In this document: positions 54,678-63,692 of the stretch, in pieces
How positions within the stretch are numbered: position 1 is the first letter of the stretch
Layout of the letters: every line of letters begins with the position of its first letter
Assembly (NCBI RefSeq): GCF_900172215.1
Contig: NZ_FWFP01000014.1
Span: 62,001-126,000 of the forward strand
From: Ruegeria meonggei
Lineage (GTDB): Bacteria; Pseudomonadota; Alphaproteobacteria; Rhodobacterales; Rhodobacteraceae
DNA length: 64,000 nt
Direction of reading: 5' to 3'
Notes under the pieces: generated by a model
Databases searched by the model: none
Told to the model about the DNA's origin: nothing
What the model saw: only the letters and a program-made list of their open reading frames with translations
Made by a program: the position numbers and the translations under genes

Positions 54678-55232
54678 TCAATAGGGCAGCGCACCGCTGA
54701 GCAGTTGTTCGCGCACTTCCGAACGGGGACGCCAGTTGTATCGCGTGTCCTCGCGGACCGGTGCCCAGAACAGGGCGCCGCTGTTGCGCCAGGGGTCGAG
54801 GATGAGGCCGTCATACATCGAATCTTCCTTGGCACTGATCAAAGCCGAGTGGTGGATGATACGGAATGGTGTCGGCGGAGATGTGGCCCAATGCATGTCC
54901 AGCGTACGAAAATTTTCCTGCCGCAAGCGCCCGGTCATCGCCTGAGCCCAGTCGTTGCACAGCCCCTTTTCACGGAACCCGTTGATGATCTTGGCGTTGT
55001 GGATGATGGCGGGATCGGTGACGTCCCAATCCAATGCCAGCTGCTGCGAGTAGGTGTAAGCGATAGTGGCGGCCTGCCGCGCTTCGACCGGGTCGACATT
55101 TGGCCCGAGGTTTTGGATCGCCTGTGCCAGATTGGTGATGTCGTTCTGGCTGGCAGTCGGTTGCGTGGTCGCGCAGCCAGCCAAAGCGATTGCAGCGAAA
55201 CTCGCCCATAGTGCAAATATCAATCGGATCAT
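54678..55232 (-). CDS. Putative lipoprotein with a papain-like fold, partly conserved
   Basis: A 184-residue lipoprotein (signal MIRLIFALWASFAAIALAGC, Cys20). The soluble part has YSQQLALDWDVTDPAIIHN and GLCNDWAQAMTGRLRQENF, then the block DMHWATSPPTPFRIIHHSALISA and LILDPWRNSGALFWAPV. The G-x-C-N/x-x-W...H...D/N pattern is like a cysteine-protease fold (Cys/His/Asp order), but this is inference. No family name is certain. The start is ATG 55232. Confidence 0.7.
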   Translation of the reverse strand: MIRLIFALWASFAAIALAGCATTQPTASQNDITNLAQAIQNLGPNVDPVEARQAATIAYTYSQQLALDWDVTDPAIIHNAKIINGFREKGLCNDWAQAMTGRLRQENFRTLDMHWATSPPTPFRIIHHSALISAKEDSMYDGLILDPWRNSGALFWAPVREDTRYNWRPRSEVREQLLSGALPY

Positions 55233-55406
55233 GTCGTGTTCAGCAATTCCGGGCTGTGGGCGTTCCGATGGTTGCTGTATCGGGGTTCTGGCGGAAATCA
55301 AAGGGGGAAGATTTGGTGCTGGCTGGTCAGGACTGATCCCGTGCTGTTTGAGTAAATCGGCTTCGGCTTGTACAGGGGATCCTGGAAACCACCTGTGAAA
55401 GAAAAA

Positions 55407-55428
55407 GACCCGGCACAAAGGCCGGGTC
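55407..55428 (-). terminator. Intrinsic terminator after mcd
   Basis: GACCCGGC (55407-55414) and GCCGGGTC (55421-55428) form a perfect 8-bp stem around a six-base loop. On the minus strand it is followed by TTTTTCTTT. It is 30 bases past the mcd stop. Confidence 0.9.
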
Positions 55429-55457
55429 AGTTGGGGAAACAGGAGTGCCGAAAAGGG

Positions 55458-57149
55458 TCACCCGAGCAAACGTCGTGCGATGACCTGTGCCTGAATTTCG
55501 GCGGCTCCCTCAAAAATATTTAGAATGCGTGCGTCGCATAGAACGCGACTGATCTTGTATTCCAGTGCAAAGCCGTTGCCGCCGTGGATTTGCAGGCCGT
55601 TATCGGCAGCAGCCCAGGCCACGCGGGCACCCAGCAGCTTGGCCATCCCGGCCTCAAGATCGCAGCGATGACCGTTGTCTTTTTCCCAAGCCGAGAAATA
55701 GGTCAGCTGTCGTGCGATCATGATCTCGACCGCCATCATCGCCAGCTTGCCGGACACGCGGGGGAAGTTGATCAGCGACTTGCCGAACTGTTTGCGGTCC
55801 TGCGCATATTGCATGGCGATGTCCAGCGCGCTTTGGGCCACACCGATGGCGCGGGCCGCGGTCTGAATACGGGCGGATTCGAAGGTTTCCATGAGCTGTT
55901 TGAAACCCTTGCCTTCTTCGCCACCCAAAAGGTTCTCACCCTTGACTTTGAAGCCATCAAAGCCCAGCTCGTATTCCTTCATGCCGCGGTAACCCAGCAC
56001 TTCAATCTCACCGCCAGTCATGCCGGGGGTGGGGAAGGGGTTCTCGTCCGTTCCAGGTGTTTTTTCCGCCAGGAACATCGACAGGCCGCGGTGATCGGTA
56101 CTGTCGGGGTTGGTGCGGGCTAGCAGCGTCATCACATGGGTCCGCGCCGCGTGGGTGATCCAGGTTTTATTGCCGGTGATCTGGTAATCGCCATTCTCAT
56201 CCTTGACGGCGCGGGCGCGCAGACTGCCAAGGTCCGAACCTGTGTTGGGTTCAGTGAATACGGCGGTCGGCAAAATCTCGGCGCTGGCGATTTTAGGCAG
56301 CCAATTGGCTTTTTGCTCGTCTGTGCCGCCTGCGATGATCAGCTCGGCCGCAATTTCGGACCGGGTACCCAATGAGCCAACGCCGATATAGCCGCGCGAC
56401 AGCTCTTCCGAGACCACACACATAGAGGCTTTGGACAGGCCAAATCCGCCGAACTCTTCGGGGATGGTCAGACCGAAAACACCCATTTCGGCCAGTTCCT
56501 CAATGATTTCCATCGGGATCAGCTCGTCTTTGAGGTGCCAATCGTGGGCGTTGGGTTCGACTTTTTCCTGCGCATAGCGGCGGAACTGGTCGCGGATCAT
56601 CTCAAGTTCTTCGTCCAAACCGGAAGCGCCAAACATTGTAGCACCGGCCTGATCTTCCATCAGCTGAACAAGACGCGTACGGGCGGCCTGAGAGTTGGCC
56701 TGCGCCATTAGTGTCTGCACTTCTGCGCATTGAAAACCGGACAGGGCGTCCCAGCCCAATCCCATATCCTGAAGGCGCAGAACCTCACCCTGGTTCATCG
56801 GGATGCCGCCCGCGACCTGATGCAGGTATTCACCAAAGGCGATCTGGAGCAGCAACTGTTCGATCTCACCGAACTTTCCGTCTGCCTCCAAGGCTTCGGC
56901 CCAGCGTTGCATTTGTTGCAGTGACTGATTGTACGTCGCCAGCCAGGCCAGGCCATGAGCCGCCGTTTGGTTGACTTCGATCAGCGCACCGGACACCCGG
57001 CCATCCGCCGAGACCAGAGCCCGAACCGACTCGCGCGCGCGTTCGAACACTGTTTCAACGGCAGGCACGGCTGCGCGTGTCAGAGTCAGCAGCTCGGGCA
57101 AAATCGCGGATGTGTTCATCTGGGTCATATCCTGTCCGTCATGGGCCAT
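55458..57149 (-). CDS. mcd: (2S)-methylsuccinyl-CoA dehydrogenase
   Basis: A 563-residue acyl-CoA dehydrogenase. It is longer than usual because of an N-terminal domain of about 170 residues (LLTLTRAAVPAVETVFERAR to QLMEDQAGATMFG), which marks Mcd of the ethylmalonyl-CoA pathway. The catalytic core has EELSRGYIGVGSLGTRSEIA, FTEPNTGSDLGSLRARA, KTWITHAARTHVMTLLARTN and GGNGFALEYKISRVLCDARILNIFEGAAEIQ. It oxidises (2S)-methylsuccinyl-CoA to mesaconyl-CoA during C2 assimilation. The ATG at 57149 has AAGGAGAG upstream. Confidence 0.9.
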   Translation of the reverse strand: MAHDGQDMTQMNTSAILPELLTLTRAAVPAVETVFERARESVRALVSADGRVSGALIEVNQTAAHGLAWLATYNQSLQQMQRWAEALEADGKFGEIEQLLLQIAFGEYLHQVAGGIPMNQGEVLRLQDMGLGWDALSGFQCAEVQTLMAQANSQAARTRLVQLMEDQAGATMFGASGLDEELEMIRDQFRRYAQEKVEPNAHDWHLKDELIPMEIIEELAEMGVFGLTIPEEFGGFGLSKASMCVVSEELSRGYIGVGSLGTRSEIAAELIIAGGTDEQKANWLPKIASAEILPTAVFTEPNTGSDLGSLRARAVKDENGDYQITGNKTWITHAARTHVMTLLARTNPDSTDHRGLSMFLAEKTPGTDENPFPTPGMTGGEIEVLGYRGMKEYELGFDGFKVKGENLLGGEEGKGFKQLMETFESARIQTAARAIGVAQSALDIAMQYAQDRKQFGKSLINFPRVSGKLAMMAVEIMIARQLTYFSAWEKDNGHRCDLEAGMAKLLGARVAWAAADNGLQIHGGNGFALEYKISRVLCDARILNIFEGAAEIQAQVIARRLLG

Positions 57150-57244
57150 GAATCAGGTCTCTCCTTGGGTCGTCTGGTCATATCATGCTGCACGTGCAGC
57201 GCAACAAAAATACGAATTACGTTGCGAAAAAGTTCGAAAATTGC

Positions 57245-57260
57245 TTTGCAAATTTTGCAG
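57245..57260. promoter_or_regulatory. Repeat of the ScfR/PccR type before mcd
   Basis: TTTGCAAA (57245-57252) runs into TTTTGCAG (57253-57260), giving two TTGCA units in the mcd/TauE divergent gap. Short-chain-fatty-acid regulators of the ScfR/PccR group bind paired TTTGCAAA repeats with a short spacer; this copy lacks the exact 4-base spacing. Confidence 0.4.
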
Positions 57261-57293
57261 TGCAGCGCCCGTCAGGAGTGATATCAGGAGGTC

Positions 57294-58058
57294 ATGACGT
57301 TTTTCCCGATGTTGACACCACAGGACTTGTTGCTGGCTTTGGCTGTCGCTGTTTTGGCCGGATGGGTCAAGGGCATGGTGGGGTTTGCCATGCCTATGGT
57401 TCTGGTGTCCGGGCTGAGTATGTTTCTACCGCCTGACGTGGCCCTCGCCGGATTGATCCTGCCTACGCTGGTTACCAATGGCGTTCAGGCGTTGCGCGAA
57501 GGTGTGTCAGCGGCTGTGTCGTCGATCCGCAAGTTTCGCATCTTCCTGCTTGTTGGGTTGGTATTCCTTCTGGCCGGGGCTCAGCTCGTCAGCCTTGTGC
57601 CAGCTCGCACCTTTTTGTTGATGATCGGCGCTCCGGTTACATTCTTTGCGTTGATTCAAATCCTGGGTGTCCGCCTGACCCTTAACAAACCCTCGGTACG
57701 TATTGAGGTCGGAATTGGTGCGATCGCCGGGTTCGTGGGTGGCATGTCAGGCGTTTGGGGGCCGCCGACGGTGGCCTATTTGACAGCGTTAAACACGCCC
57801 AAGGCCGAACAAATGCGCGTTCAGGGGGTGATTTATGGGCTGGGTGCGTTTGCGCTGCTGCTGGCGCATCTGGGATCGGGTGTCTTGCGGGCTGAGACTG
57901 CGCCTTTATCGGCCGTTTTGATCGCGCCCGCGCTGGCTGGAATGTGGATTGGTATGCAACTGCAGTCTCGCATCGATCAGGTGTTGTTTCGAAAGGTAAC
58001 GCTGATTGTGCTGCTGGTCGCGGGGGTGAATTTGCTGCGACGTGCGGTGTTTGGCTAG
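57294..58058 (+). CDS. TauE/SafE-family permease
   Basis: A 254-residue protein with about eight hydrophobic helices in the two-repeat TauE/SafE layout. Landmarks are AVLAGWVKGMVGFAMPMVLVSGLSMFLPPDVALAGLILPTL in repeat 1 and IAGFVGGMSGVWGPPTVAYLTALNTPKAEQMRVQGVIYGLG in repeat 2. The family exports sulfite, sulfoacetate or related anions. The substrate is unknown. A strong GGAGG precedes the ATG. It overlaps the convergent neighbour by four bases. Confidence 0.9.
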   Translation: MTFFPMLTPQDLLLALAVAVLAGWVKGMVGFAMPMVLVSGLSMFLPPDVALAGLILPTLVTNGVQALREGVSAAVSSIRKFRIFLLVGLVFLLAGAQLVSLVPARTFLLMIGAPVTFFALIQILGVRLTLNKPSVRIEVGIGAIAGFVGGMSGVWGPPTVAYLTALNTPKAEQMRVQGVIYGLGAFALLLAHLGSGVLRAETAPLSAVLIAPALAGMWIGMQLQSRIDQVLFRKVTLIVLLVAGVNLLRRAVFG

Positions 58059-58609
58059 CTCCGGCTGTCTATTAGGCGGAGTGTGAAATACAACCCGAGC
58101 ATCAGGAAAAACAGACCCGAGATATCGCCTATCAGAAAAGCGACATATTCCGCGCGAGCACTGCCAAACGCCATGTTGGTCAGGCCGGACACAAGGAATG
58201 AGGTGATGATCCCCACCCCCATGACACAGGACCAGCAGGGATTTCGGTCTGCCCGTGGAAACAAATCCCAGCCAACCCATTTGAACAGGTAAAATACAGC
58301 GGGAACGGTTGTGACGGCAATCGCGATGGCCAACAATCGGCTTGGCAGGAAGACGTCGGCACCACCGAGAAATGCAAATACCAGGAAAACTCCTGGCAAC
58401 AACGCAAAGATCGACCGCCATCCTAGCAGCCAGGCCGACAAAACCCGCACGCCGTGTGGCAGAAACAGCAGGCTTGCCCTGCTGGGGTATTCAGGAAAGA
58501 ACACGTTCTGTAGCGGCATCAGAACCTCGAACGTGAGGAACGATGCAACCACATAGGCCATAGAGGCATAGAACGTGTCAGAGGCCCACCTGCGCACGGG
58601 TTTCAGCAA
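58055..58609 (-). CDS. MASE1-like membrane protein
   Basis: A 184-residue protein of five to six hydrophobic helices with no soluble output domain (SFLTFEVLMPLQNVFFP, VLSAWLLGWRSIFALLPGVFLV, LLAIAIAVTTVPAVFYLF, VMGVGIITSFLVSGLTN, LIGDISGLFFLMLGLYF). It resembles a stand-alone membrane sensor module of the MASE1 type. The start is uncertain: TTG 58609, GTG 58597 or ATG 58561. It follows the HTH gene by 21 bases and is probably co-transcribed with it. Confidence 0.65.
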   Translation of the reverse strand: MLKPVRRWASDTFYASMAYVVASFLTFEVLMPLQNVFFPEYPSRASLLFLPHGVRVLSAWLLGWRSIFALLPGVFLVFAFLGGADVFLPSRLLAIAIAVTTVPAVFYLFKWVGWDLFPRADRNPCWSCVMGVGIITSFLVSGLTNMAFGSARAEYVAFLIGDISGLFFLMLGLYFTLRLIDSRS

Positions 58610-58630
58610 CCACAGCGCAGGTTAGGGGCG

Positions 58631-58921
58631 TCATCTGGGGGCATGTACGATATACCGTCCCCGATTGGCCATGCCGCTTTGCGACAGGTAACCCTTTTGC
58701 ACCAACGATTTAAGTGCCCGGAAAAATGTCGGACGCGAAACGCTTTGGACAAGGGTGTGTTCGATCAAGCCAAATGTGCGCACTTCCTGGTCCGCTTTGG
58801 ACAATTCCTCGGCTGCATAATAGATGTCGCGTTCAACCGGAGAGAGTTGCTCCAGCCCAAGTGTCCGCTCCATGCTCTGCATCAATTTGCGCAGTTCGGT
58901 CAGTTTTGAGATTTCGGTCAT
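58631..58921 (-). CDS. Small winged-helix DNA-binding protein
   Basis: A 96-residue protein starting MTEISKLTELRKLMQSMERTLGLEQLSPVERDIYYAAEELS. LVQSVSRPTFFRALKSLVQKGYLSQSG is the recognition helix and wing of a MarR/Rrf2-like fold. GRYIVHAPR closes it. It has no effector domain, so it probably partners another protein. It heads a two-gene unit with the MASE1-like gene. Confidence 0.75.
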   Translation of the reverse strand: MTEISKLTELRKLMQSMERTLGLEQLSPVERDIYYAAEELSKADQEVRTFGLIEHTLVQSVSRPTFFRALKSLVQKGYLSQSGMANRGRYIVHAPR

Positions 58922-59245
58922 ATTCTACCCATCGTTTTTCGTGCCGTGTGCCGCCTTTGCGCGACAATTAGTGACATGCTGGTTTGAGTGTTTTAGCATA
59001 TCTCAACTTGACACTTATCCCCTTTGGAATACACTAGTTATCTGATTAGGTTGCTCAATTTGCTGATGTGAAGGTCTGCTCGAGCTGCCCCTAGGTCTTT
59101 TTCTTTCGGTTCGGTGCAGAAATGCGCCGGACCTATTTTCCTTATGACGTCATGAAATACCTCACGCAGGGCGTTCGGGCAACGAATTTGTATGCGCTTA
59201 CATCACAATGCAACTTAAAGAAGATTACTTTTAAGCATGTGACCC
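58922..59245. other. Intergenic stretch between the HTH gene and the pckA terminator
   Basis: No gene was recognised. On the plus strand TTGACA (59008-59013) and TACACT (59030-59035) are spaced 16 bases apart, a fair promoter, but no reading frame of note follows. A small RNA is possible; no clean terminator was seen for it. Confidence 0.4.
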
Positions 59246-59277
59246 AAAAACTGGGGGGCGCGCATGCACCCCCCCCC
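59246..59277 (-). terminator. Intrinsic terminator after pckA
   Basis: A G6 run (59253-59258) pairs with the C9 run (59269-59277) around GCGCATGC-rich loop bases. On the minus strand it is followed by AGTTTTT (A-run 59246-59250). It lies 10 bases past the pckA stop. Confidence 0.75.
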
Positions 59278-59286
59278 GTAATTTTG

Positions 59287-60885
59287 TCAGCCAATGGCGA
59301 CGGCTTTGATGTCTTCGTCGATGAACGGCAGATACTGTTCAAAGTTTTCGGCGAACATCTGCACCAGTTTCTCGGCCTGTTTGTCGAACGCTGCCTGATC
59401 ATCCCAAGTGCGTCGCGGGTCCAGCAGCACTTCGGCCACTCCGGGTACTGACACAGGCACGTCAAAGCCAAAATTGGCATCCTTACGGAATTCGGCATCG
59501 CGCAGCGAACCTTCCAGGGCGGCGGTCAGCAGGGCGCGGGTGGCCCGGATCGGCATCCGGCTTCCAACGCCATAGGCGCCGCCGGTCCAGCCGGTGTTAA
59601 CCAGCCAGCAGGTCGCGCCGTGCTGGGCGATTTTGTCGCGCAGCAGGTTGCCGTATTCTTCGGGACGGCGCGGCATGAACGGCGCACCAAAGCAGGTTGA
59701 GAAAGTCGGCTGCGGTTCGGTCACGCCACGCTCGGTCCCGGCCACTTTCGAGGTAAAGCCCGACAGGAAGTGGTACATCGCCTGCGCCGGCGTCAGCCGC
59801 GCGATCGGAGGCAGCACACCAAAGGCATCACAGGTCAGCATGATGATATTCTTGGGATGCCCGCCCAACGCGCTTTTGGACGCGTTCGAAATATACTCCA
59901 GCGGATAAGCACAGCGCATATTCGCGGTCAGCGAGTCATCTTCGAAATCCAGCTCTTTGGTTTCGGGATCGAACACCATGTTTTCGATTACCGTGCCGAA
60001 TTTGGTGGTGGTCGCGTAGATTTCCGGCTCGGCCTCGGCGTTCAGGTTGATTGTCTTGGCGTAACAGCCGCCCTCAAAGTTGAAGGTGCCGCGATCCGAC
60101 CAGCCATGTTCATCATCACCGATCAAAGTGCGGGCTGGGTCGGCGGACAATGTGGTCTTGCCGGTGCCGGACAGGCCAAAGAACACTGCGGTGTCGACCG
60201 GATTGCCAACCGCGTGGTTGGCCGAGCAATGCATCGGCATCACGCCTTTTTCCGGCAGCATGTAGTTCAACAGGGTAAAGACGGACTTTTTGTTCTCGCC
60301 CGCATATTCGGTGCCGCCAATCAGGATCAGCTTGCGATCAAAGTTCATCGCAATCACGGTCTCGCTGCGGCAACCGTGCTTGGCCGGGTCGGCCTGAAAG
60401 CTGGGGCAGTTGATGACGGTGAAATCTGATGTGAACTCGTCCAGGTCTTCGCGATCCGGGCGGCGCAGCAGGTGGCGGATGAACAGGTTGTGCCAGGCCA
60501 GCTCGGTAACCATGCGCACTTTGATCGAATAGGCCGGGTCGGCCCCGCCAACCAGGTCCTGCACGAAATAGTCGCGGCCCTTCATATGCGCCAGCATATC
60601 GTCATAAAGGGCATCGAACCCCTCAGAGGTCATCGCGGCGTTGTTTTCCCACCAGATGCTGTCTTTGACGGTGTCGGTCTTGACGACGTGCTTGTCCTTG
60701 GGGGACCGGCCGGTGAACTTGCCGGTGGTGACCAGAAAGGCTCCGCCATTGCCAAGCGTGCCTTCACCCCGCTTGAGGGCTTCTTCGATCAGCGCCGGTT
60801 CCATGAAGTTGTAATAGACATTGCCCAGACCCTCGATGCCCTGATCCTCGAGGCGGAATTGCGGGTTAACCCGTCCAGATGTCAT
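59287..60885 (-). CDS. pckA: Phosphoenolpyruvate carboxykinase (ATP)
   Basis: A 532-residue PckA that converts oxaloacetate and ATP to PEP, the first step of gluconeogenesis. The start ATG 60885 ([26 protein letters not shown]) has a GGAGAA site; the frame to 61101 is non-homologous. Landmarks are [45 protein letters not shown] (kinase-1 loop), [23 protein letters not shown] and [24 protein letters not shown]. It is divergent from chvI. Confidence 0.97.
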   Translation of the reverse strand: MTSGRVNPQFRLEDQGIEGLGNVYYNFMEPALIEEALKRGEGTLGNGGAFLVTTGKFTGRSPKDKHVVKTDTVKDSIWWENNAAMTSEGFDALYDDMLAHMKGRDYFVQDLVGGADPAYSIKVRMVTELAWHNLFIRHLLRRPDREDLDEFTSDFTVINCPSFQADPAKHGCRSETVIAMNFDRKLILIGGTEYAGENKKSVFTLLNYMLPEKGVMPMHCSANHAVGNPVDTAVFFGLSGTGKTTLSADPARTLIGDDEHGWSDRGTFNFEGGCYAKTINLNAEAEPEIYATTTKFGTVIENMVFDPETKELDFEDDSLTANMRCAYPLEYISNASKSALGGHPKNIIMLTCDAFGVLPPIARLTPAQAMYHFLSGFTSKVAGTERGVTEPQPTFSTCFGAPFMPRRPEEYGNLLRDKIAQHGATCWLVNTGWTGGAYGVGSRMPIRATRALLTAALEGSLRDAEFRKDANFGFDVPVSVPGVAEVLLDPRRTWDDQAAFDKQAEKLVQMFAENFEQYLPFIDEDIKAVAIG

Positions 60886-61232
60886 GTGTGTCTTCTCCTG
60901 TGGCGGCGCTGCGGTGGTTGGGTCGCGTGCGCTCTTGGGGCAGTATGCCGGGAAAAACCCGGCGGCTGGGCGGGTCTTACCATGGTCATTTGGGGCATGA
61001 ACAGGACGGTTTGGCGCAGTTAGCGCAACCAAGTCCAGGTTTAGCGCCATCACGAATTTCCTGTCGGAAATCCGGGCAGTAATTTGCGGGCGGCAAGGCA
61101 TTTTTGCCGCATAGCTGCCGCAAGAAAGGCATGATTCGCAGTTACGGATTGATTCGGCGCATCAAAAACGCCAACAATGACTTACAAAAAAGCGCATTAT
61201 TGCGCAGGTGAGCAGGAATAGGGGTGAACCCG
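60886..61232. other. Divergent pckA/chvI promoter region
   Basis: 347 bases holding no recognised gene. A small hairpin, GCGCA-TTAT-TGCGC (61192-61205), lies 28 bases before the chvI start. In Rhizobiales the same gene order is kept and pckA responds to ChvG/ChvI, so the region probably holds promoters for both directions, but no box was identified with confidence. Confidence 0.5.
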
Positions 61233-61937
61233 ATGTCAAAGATTGCACTGGTGGATGACGATAGAAACATTCTGACGTCCGTGTCCATGACGCTCGAAGC
61301 TGAAGGTTTCGAGGTTGAAACGTATAACGATGGTCAGGCGGCACTGGACGCTTTCAACAAGAAGCTGCCCGACATGGCCGTTCTGGATATAAAGATGCCT
61401 CGGATGGATGGCATGGACCTGCTGCAACGGTTGCGACAAAAAACCCAGATGCCAGTGATCTTTCTGACGTCCAAGGACGATGAGATTGACGAAGTTCTGG
61501 GGCTGCGGATGGGCGCGGATGACTATGTTAAAAAGCCTTTCTCGCAACGTTTGCTGGTTGAACGCATTCGCGCGCTTCTGCGCCGGCAAGAGGCAACCAC
61601 GGGTGACGTGACCAACGCCACAACCGGCGACACCAAAGTGATGGAGCGGGGCGAGCTGCGGATGGATCCATTGCGCCACGCAGTCAGCTGGAAAGGGTCG
61701 GATGTCTCTTTGACTGTGACCGAGTTTCTGTTGCTGCAGGCCCTGGCGCAGCGTCCGGGTTTTGTCAAAAGCCGGGATCAACTGATGGACGTCGCATATG
61801 ACGACCAAGTCTATGTGGACGACCGGACCATCGATAGCCATATCAAGCGTCTGCGCAAAAAGATGCGCGCCGCAGATCATGAGTTTTCGGCTATCGAAAC
61901 GTTGTATGGTATCGGATACAGGTACAACGAAGAATAA
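61233..61937 (+). CDS. chvI: Response regulator ChvI
   Basis: A 234-residue OmpR-type regulator. The receiver has acidic D8-D10, phospho-Asp52 (VLDIKMP) and Lys101 (YVKKPFS). The C-terminal wHTH has [35 protein letters not shown] and the [13 protein letters not shown] recognition region. The ATG at 61233 follows an AGGAATAGGGG site. It is the cognate partner of chvG, 32 bases downstream. Confidence 0.95.
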   Translation: MSKIALVDDDRNILTSVSMTLEAEGFEVETYNDGQAALDAFNKKLPDMAVLDIKMPRMDGMDLLQRLRQKTQMPVIFLTSKDDEIDEVLGLRMGADDYVKKPFSQRLLVERIRALLRRQEATTGDVTNATTGDTKVMERGELRMDPLRHAVSWKGSDVSLTVTEFLLLQALAQRPGFVKSRDQLMDVAYDDQVYVDDRTIDSHIKRLRKKMRAADHEFSAIETLYGIGYRYNEE

Positions 61938-61969
61938 GCGTGGCCGCTTTAAAGAGGTAACCGGGTCTC

Positions 61970-63688
61970 GTGCGCGATACGGAACAAGCCAGCGAATTGC
62001 GGGACGGTGATGTCGTTCTGGGGGATGATTGGGTCATCCCGCAGGATTCTGATTCTGCCGAGCTGCGTGCATCGCGCCGCCGTCGCAATCTGTTTTCCTT
62101 GCGTGGATCGCCCCTTGCCCGAAAGATCATAACCTTCAACCTGATTGCTTTGGTTATCCTTGTTACCGGGTTGTTGTATCTCGACTCTTCCCGGGAAGAG
62201 CAGGTGCAGCAGACCGCGCGCAACCTGATCGGCGACGCGCAACTTGTCAGCAACGTGTTCGAGGCACAGCTGCGTCAGAACGCGTCCGGCCCGCCTCAGG
62301 ATGCTTCGGTTCTGGACGTCAAAGACACGCTTGCAGGCCTCAGCCTTCCTGTCGGGGGCGAGGTTTTTGTCTATGACGCAGGCGGGACGCTTATTGGCTG
62401 GACGCGGGGCGCACCTGCTTCAGCACAGATGCCGGTATTACTCAGATCCAAGGCCGAGGTTCAGACCGGCAGTACATTGATCAGCGATGCGCTGAACGCG
62501 GTCTGGACGGGTTTGTCCAGGATCTTTACTCGATCTGCCCCGGATGAGGCCCCAACCCTTGCACAACGTGTGCAAGAGATTATTCCGAAGGCTCTGATGG
62601 GTCAGATGCAGGTTCAGGCCGTTAAGGATGATGTCGGCCAGACTGTTATCGTGGCCGCCGCACCGATTCTGCAGGCGGATCTTCCCGTGGGTGCCGTGGC
62701 GATGGCCGGGCCTGCGGGCCAAATCGATGCACTGGCGCGGCAAGAACAAGAGCGGATTCTGCAGATGTTCGTCGTAGCCCTGTTGGTGTCGATCGGCCTG
62801 AGCCTTGTTCTGGCCTCGACCATCGCGAACCCCTTGGCTGATCTGGCCGCCGCCGCCGAGATGGGCAAGGATCGGGGCGCGGGTGTCAATCCGGGCCGGA
62901 TACGTATCCCCGACCTCAGCGCGCGTCCGGATGAAATCGGGCGTCTCAGCCGCGCTTTGCGCGGGATGGTAACCGCGCTCTACAATCGCATCGACGCCAA
63001 CGAACAGTTTGCCGCTGATGTGGCCCATGAGATCAAGAACCCGCTGGCCAGCCTGCAATCCGCCGTCGGCACCTTGCGTATGGTCAAGCGCGATGATCAG
63101 CGGAACAAGCTTTTGGGTGTGATCGAGCATGATGTGCGGCGACTGGACCGTCTGGTCAGCGATATCTCGAACGCGTCCCGTCTGGACGCGGAACTGGTCA
63201 AGGAAGAAGAACAGCCCTTTGATCTGCTGAAATTGCTGGGCAATCTTGGTGAATACCTGGGCGAGGAGGCCCGGACCAAGGGGATTGACTATATTACCGA
63301 TCTGCCATCCAAAAGCATCGTCGTGAACGGGCTCGAGGCCCGTCTTGCGCAGGTTTTCGTCAACCTGATTACCAATGCGATTTCCTTCTGCGAGGAAAGC
63401 GATGCGATCCGTGTCTGGGTGCGCCGCCGGGAAAATCGGGTTCTGATCGTGGTCGAAGACACCGGCCCTGGCATCCCCGAACAGGCGTTGACCAAGGTGT
63501 TCACGCGATTCTATTCCGAACGGCCGGCCGAGCATTTCGGCAACAATTCGGGTCTCGGGCTGGCCATTTCCAAACAGATCGTCGAAGCCCATGGCGGCGT
63601 AATCTGGGCCGAGAACATCCGCCCGACCGAAGCGGACATCACATCGGATCCACTGGGCGCACGCTTTGTCGTGGGGTTGCCAGTGTAA
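61970..63688 (+). CDS. chvG: Sensor histidine kinase ChvG
   Basis: A 572-residue sensor. An Arg-rich cytoplasmic N-terminus precedes TM1 (about 51-70, KIITFNLIALVILVTGLLYL). A periplasmic loop of some 190 residues follows, and then TM2 (about 265-285). HAMP leads into HisKA with His353 (DVAHEIKNPLASL), and HATPase_c has N (VNLITNAI), G1 (DTGPGIP) and G2 (GLGLAIS) boxes. The start is GTG 61970. It senses acid/envelope stress in Rhizobiales relatives, acting through ChvI. Confidence 0.94.
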   Translation: MRDTEQASELRDGDVVLGDDWVIPQDSDSAELRASRRRRNLFSLRGSPLARKIITFNLIALVILVTGLLYLDSSREEQVQQTARNLIGDAQLVSNVFEAQLRQNASGPPQDASVLDVKDTLAGLSLPVGGEVFVYDAGGTLIGWTRGAPASAQMPVLLRSKAEVQTGSTLISDALNAVWTGLSRIFTRSAPDEAPTLAQRVQEIIPKALMGQMQVQAVKDDVGQTVIVAAAPILQADLPVGAVAMAGPAGQIDALARQEQERILQMFVVALLVSIGLSLVLASTIANPLADLAAAAEMGKDRGAGVNPGRIRIPDLSARPDEIGRLSRALRGMVTALYNRIDANEQFAADVAHEIKNPLASLQSAVGTLRMVKRDDQRNKLLGVIEHDVRRLDRLVSDISNASRLDAELVKEEEQPFDLLKLLGNLGEYLGEEARTKGIDYITDLPSKSIVVNGLEARLAQVFVNLITNAISFCEESDAIRVWVRRRENRVLIVVEDTGPGIPEQALTKVFTRFYSERPAEHFGNNSGLGLAISKQIVEAHGGVIWAENIRPTEADITSDPLGARFVVGLPV

Positions 63689-63692
63689 GCGC

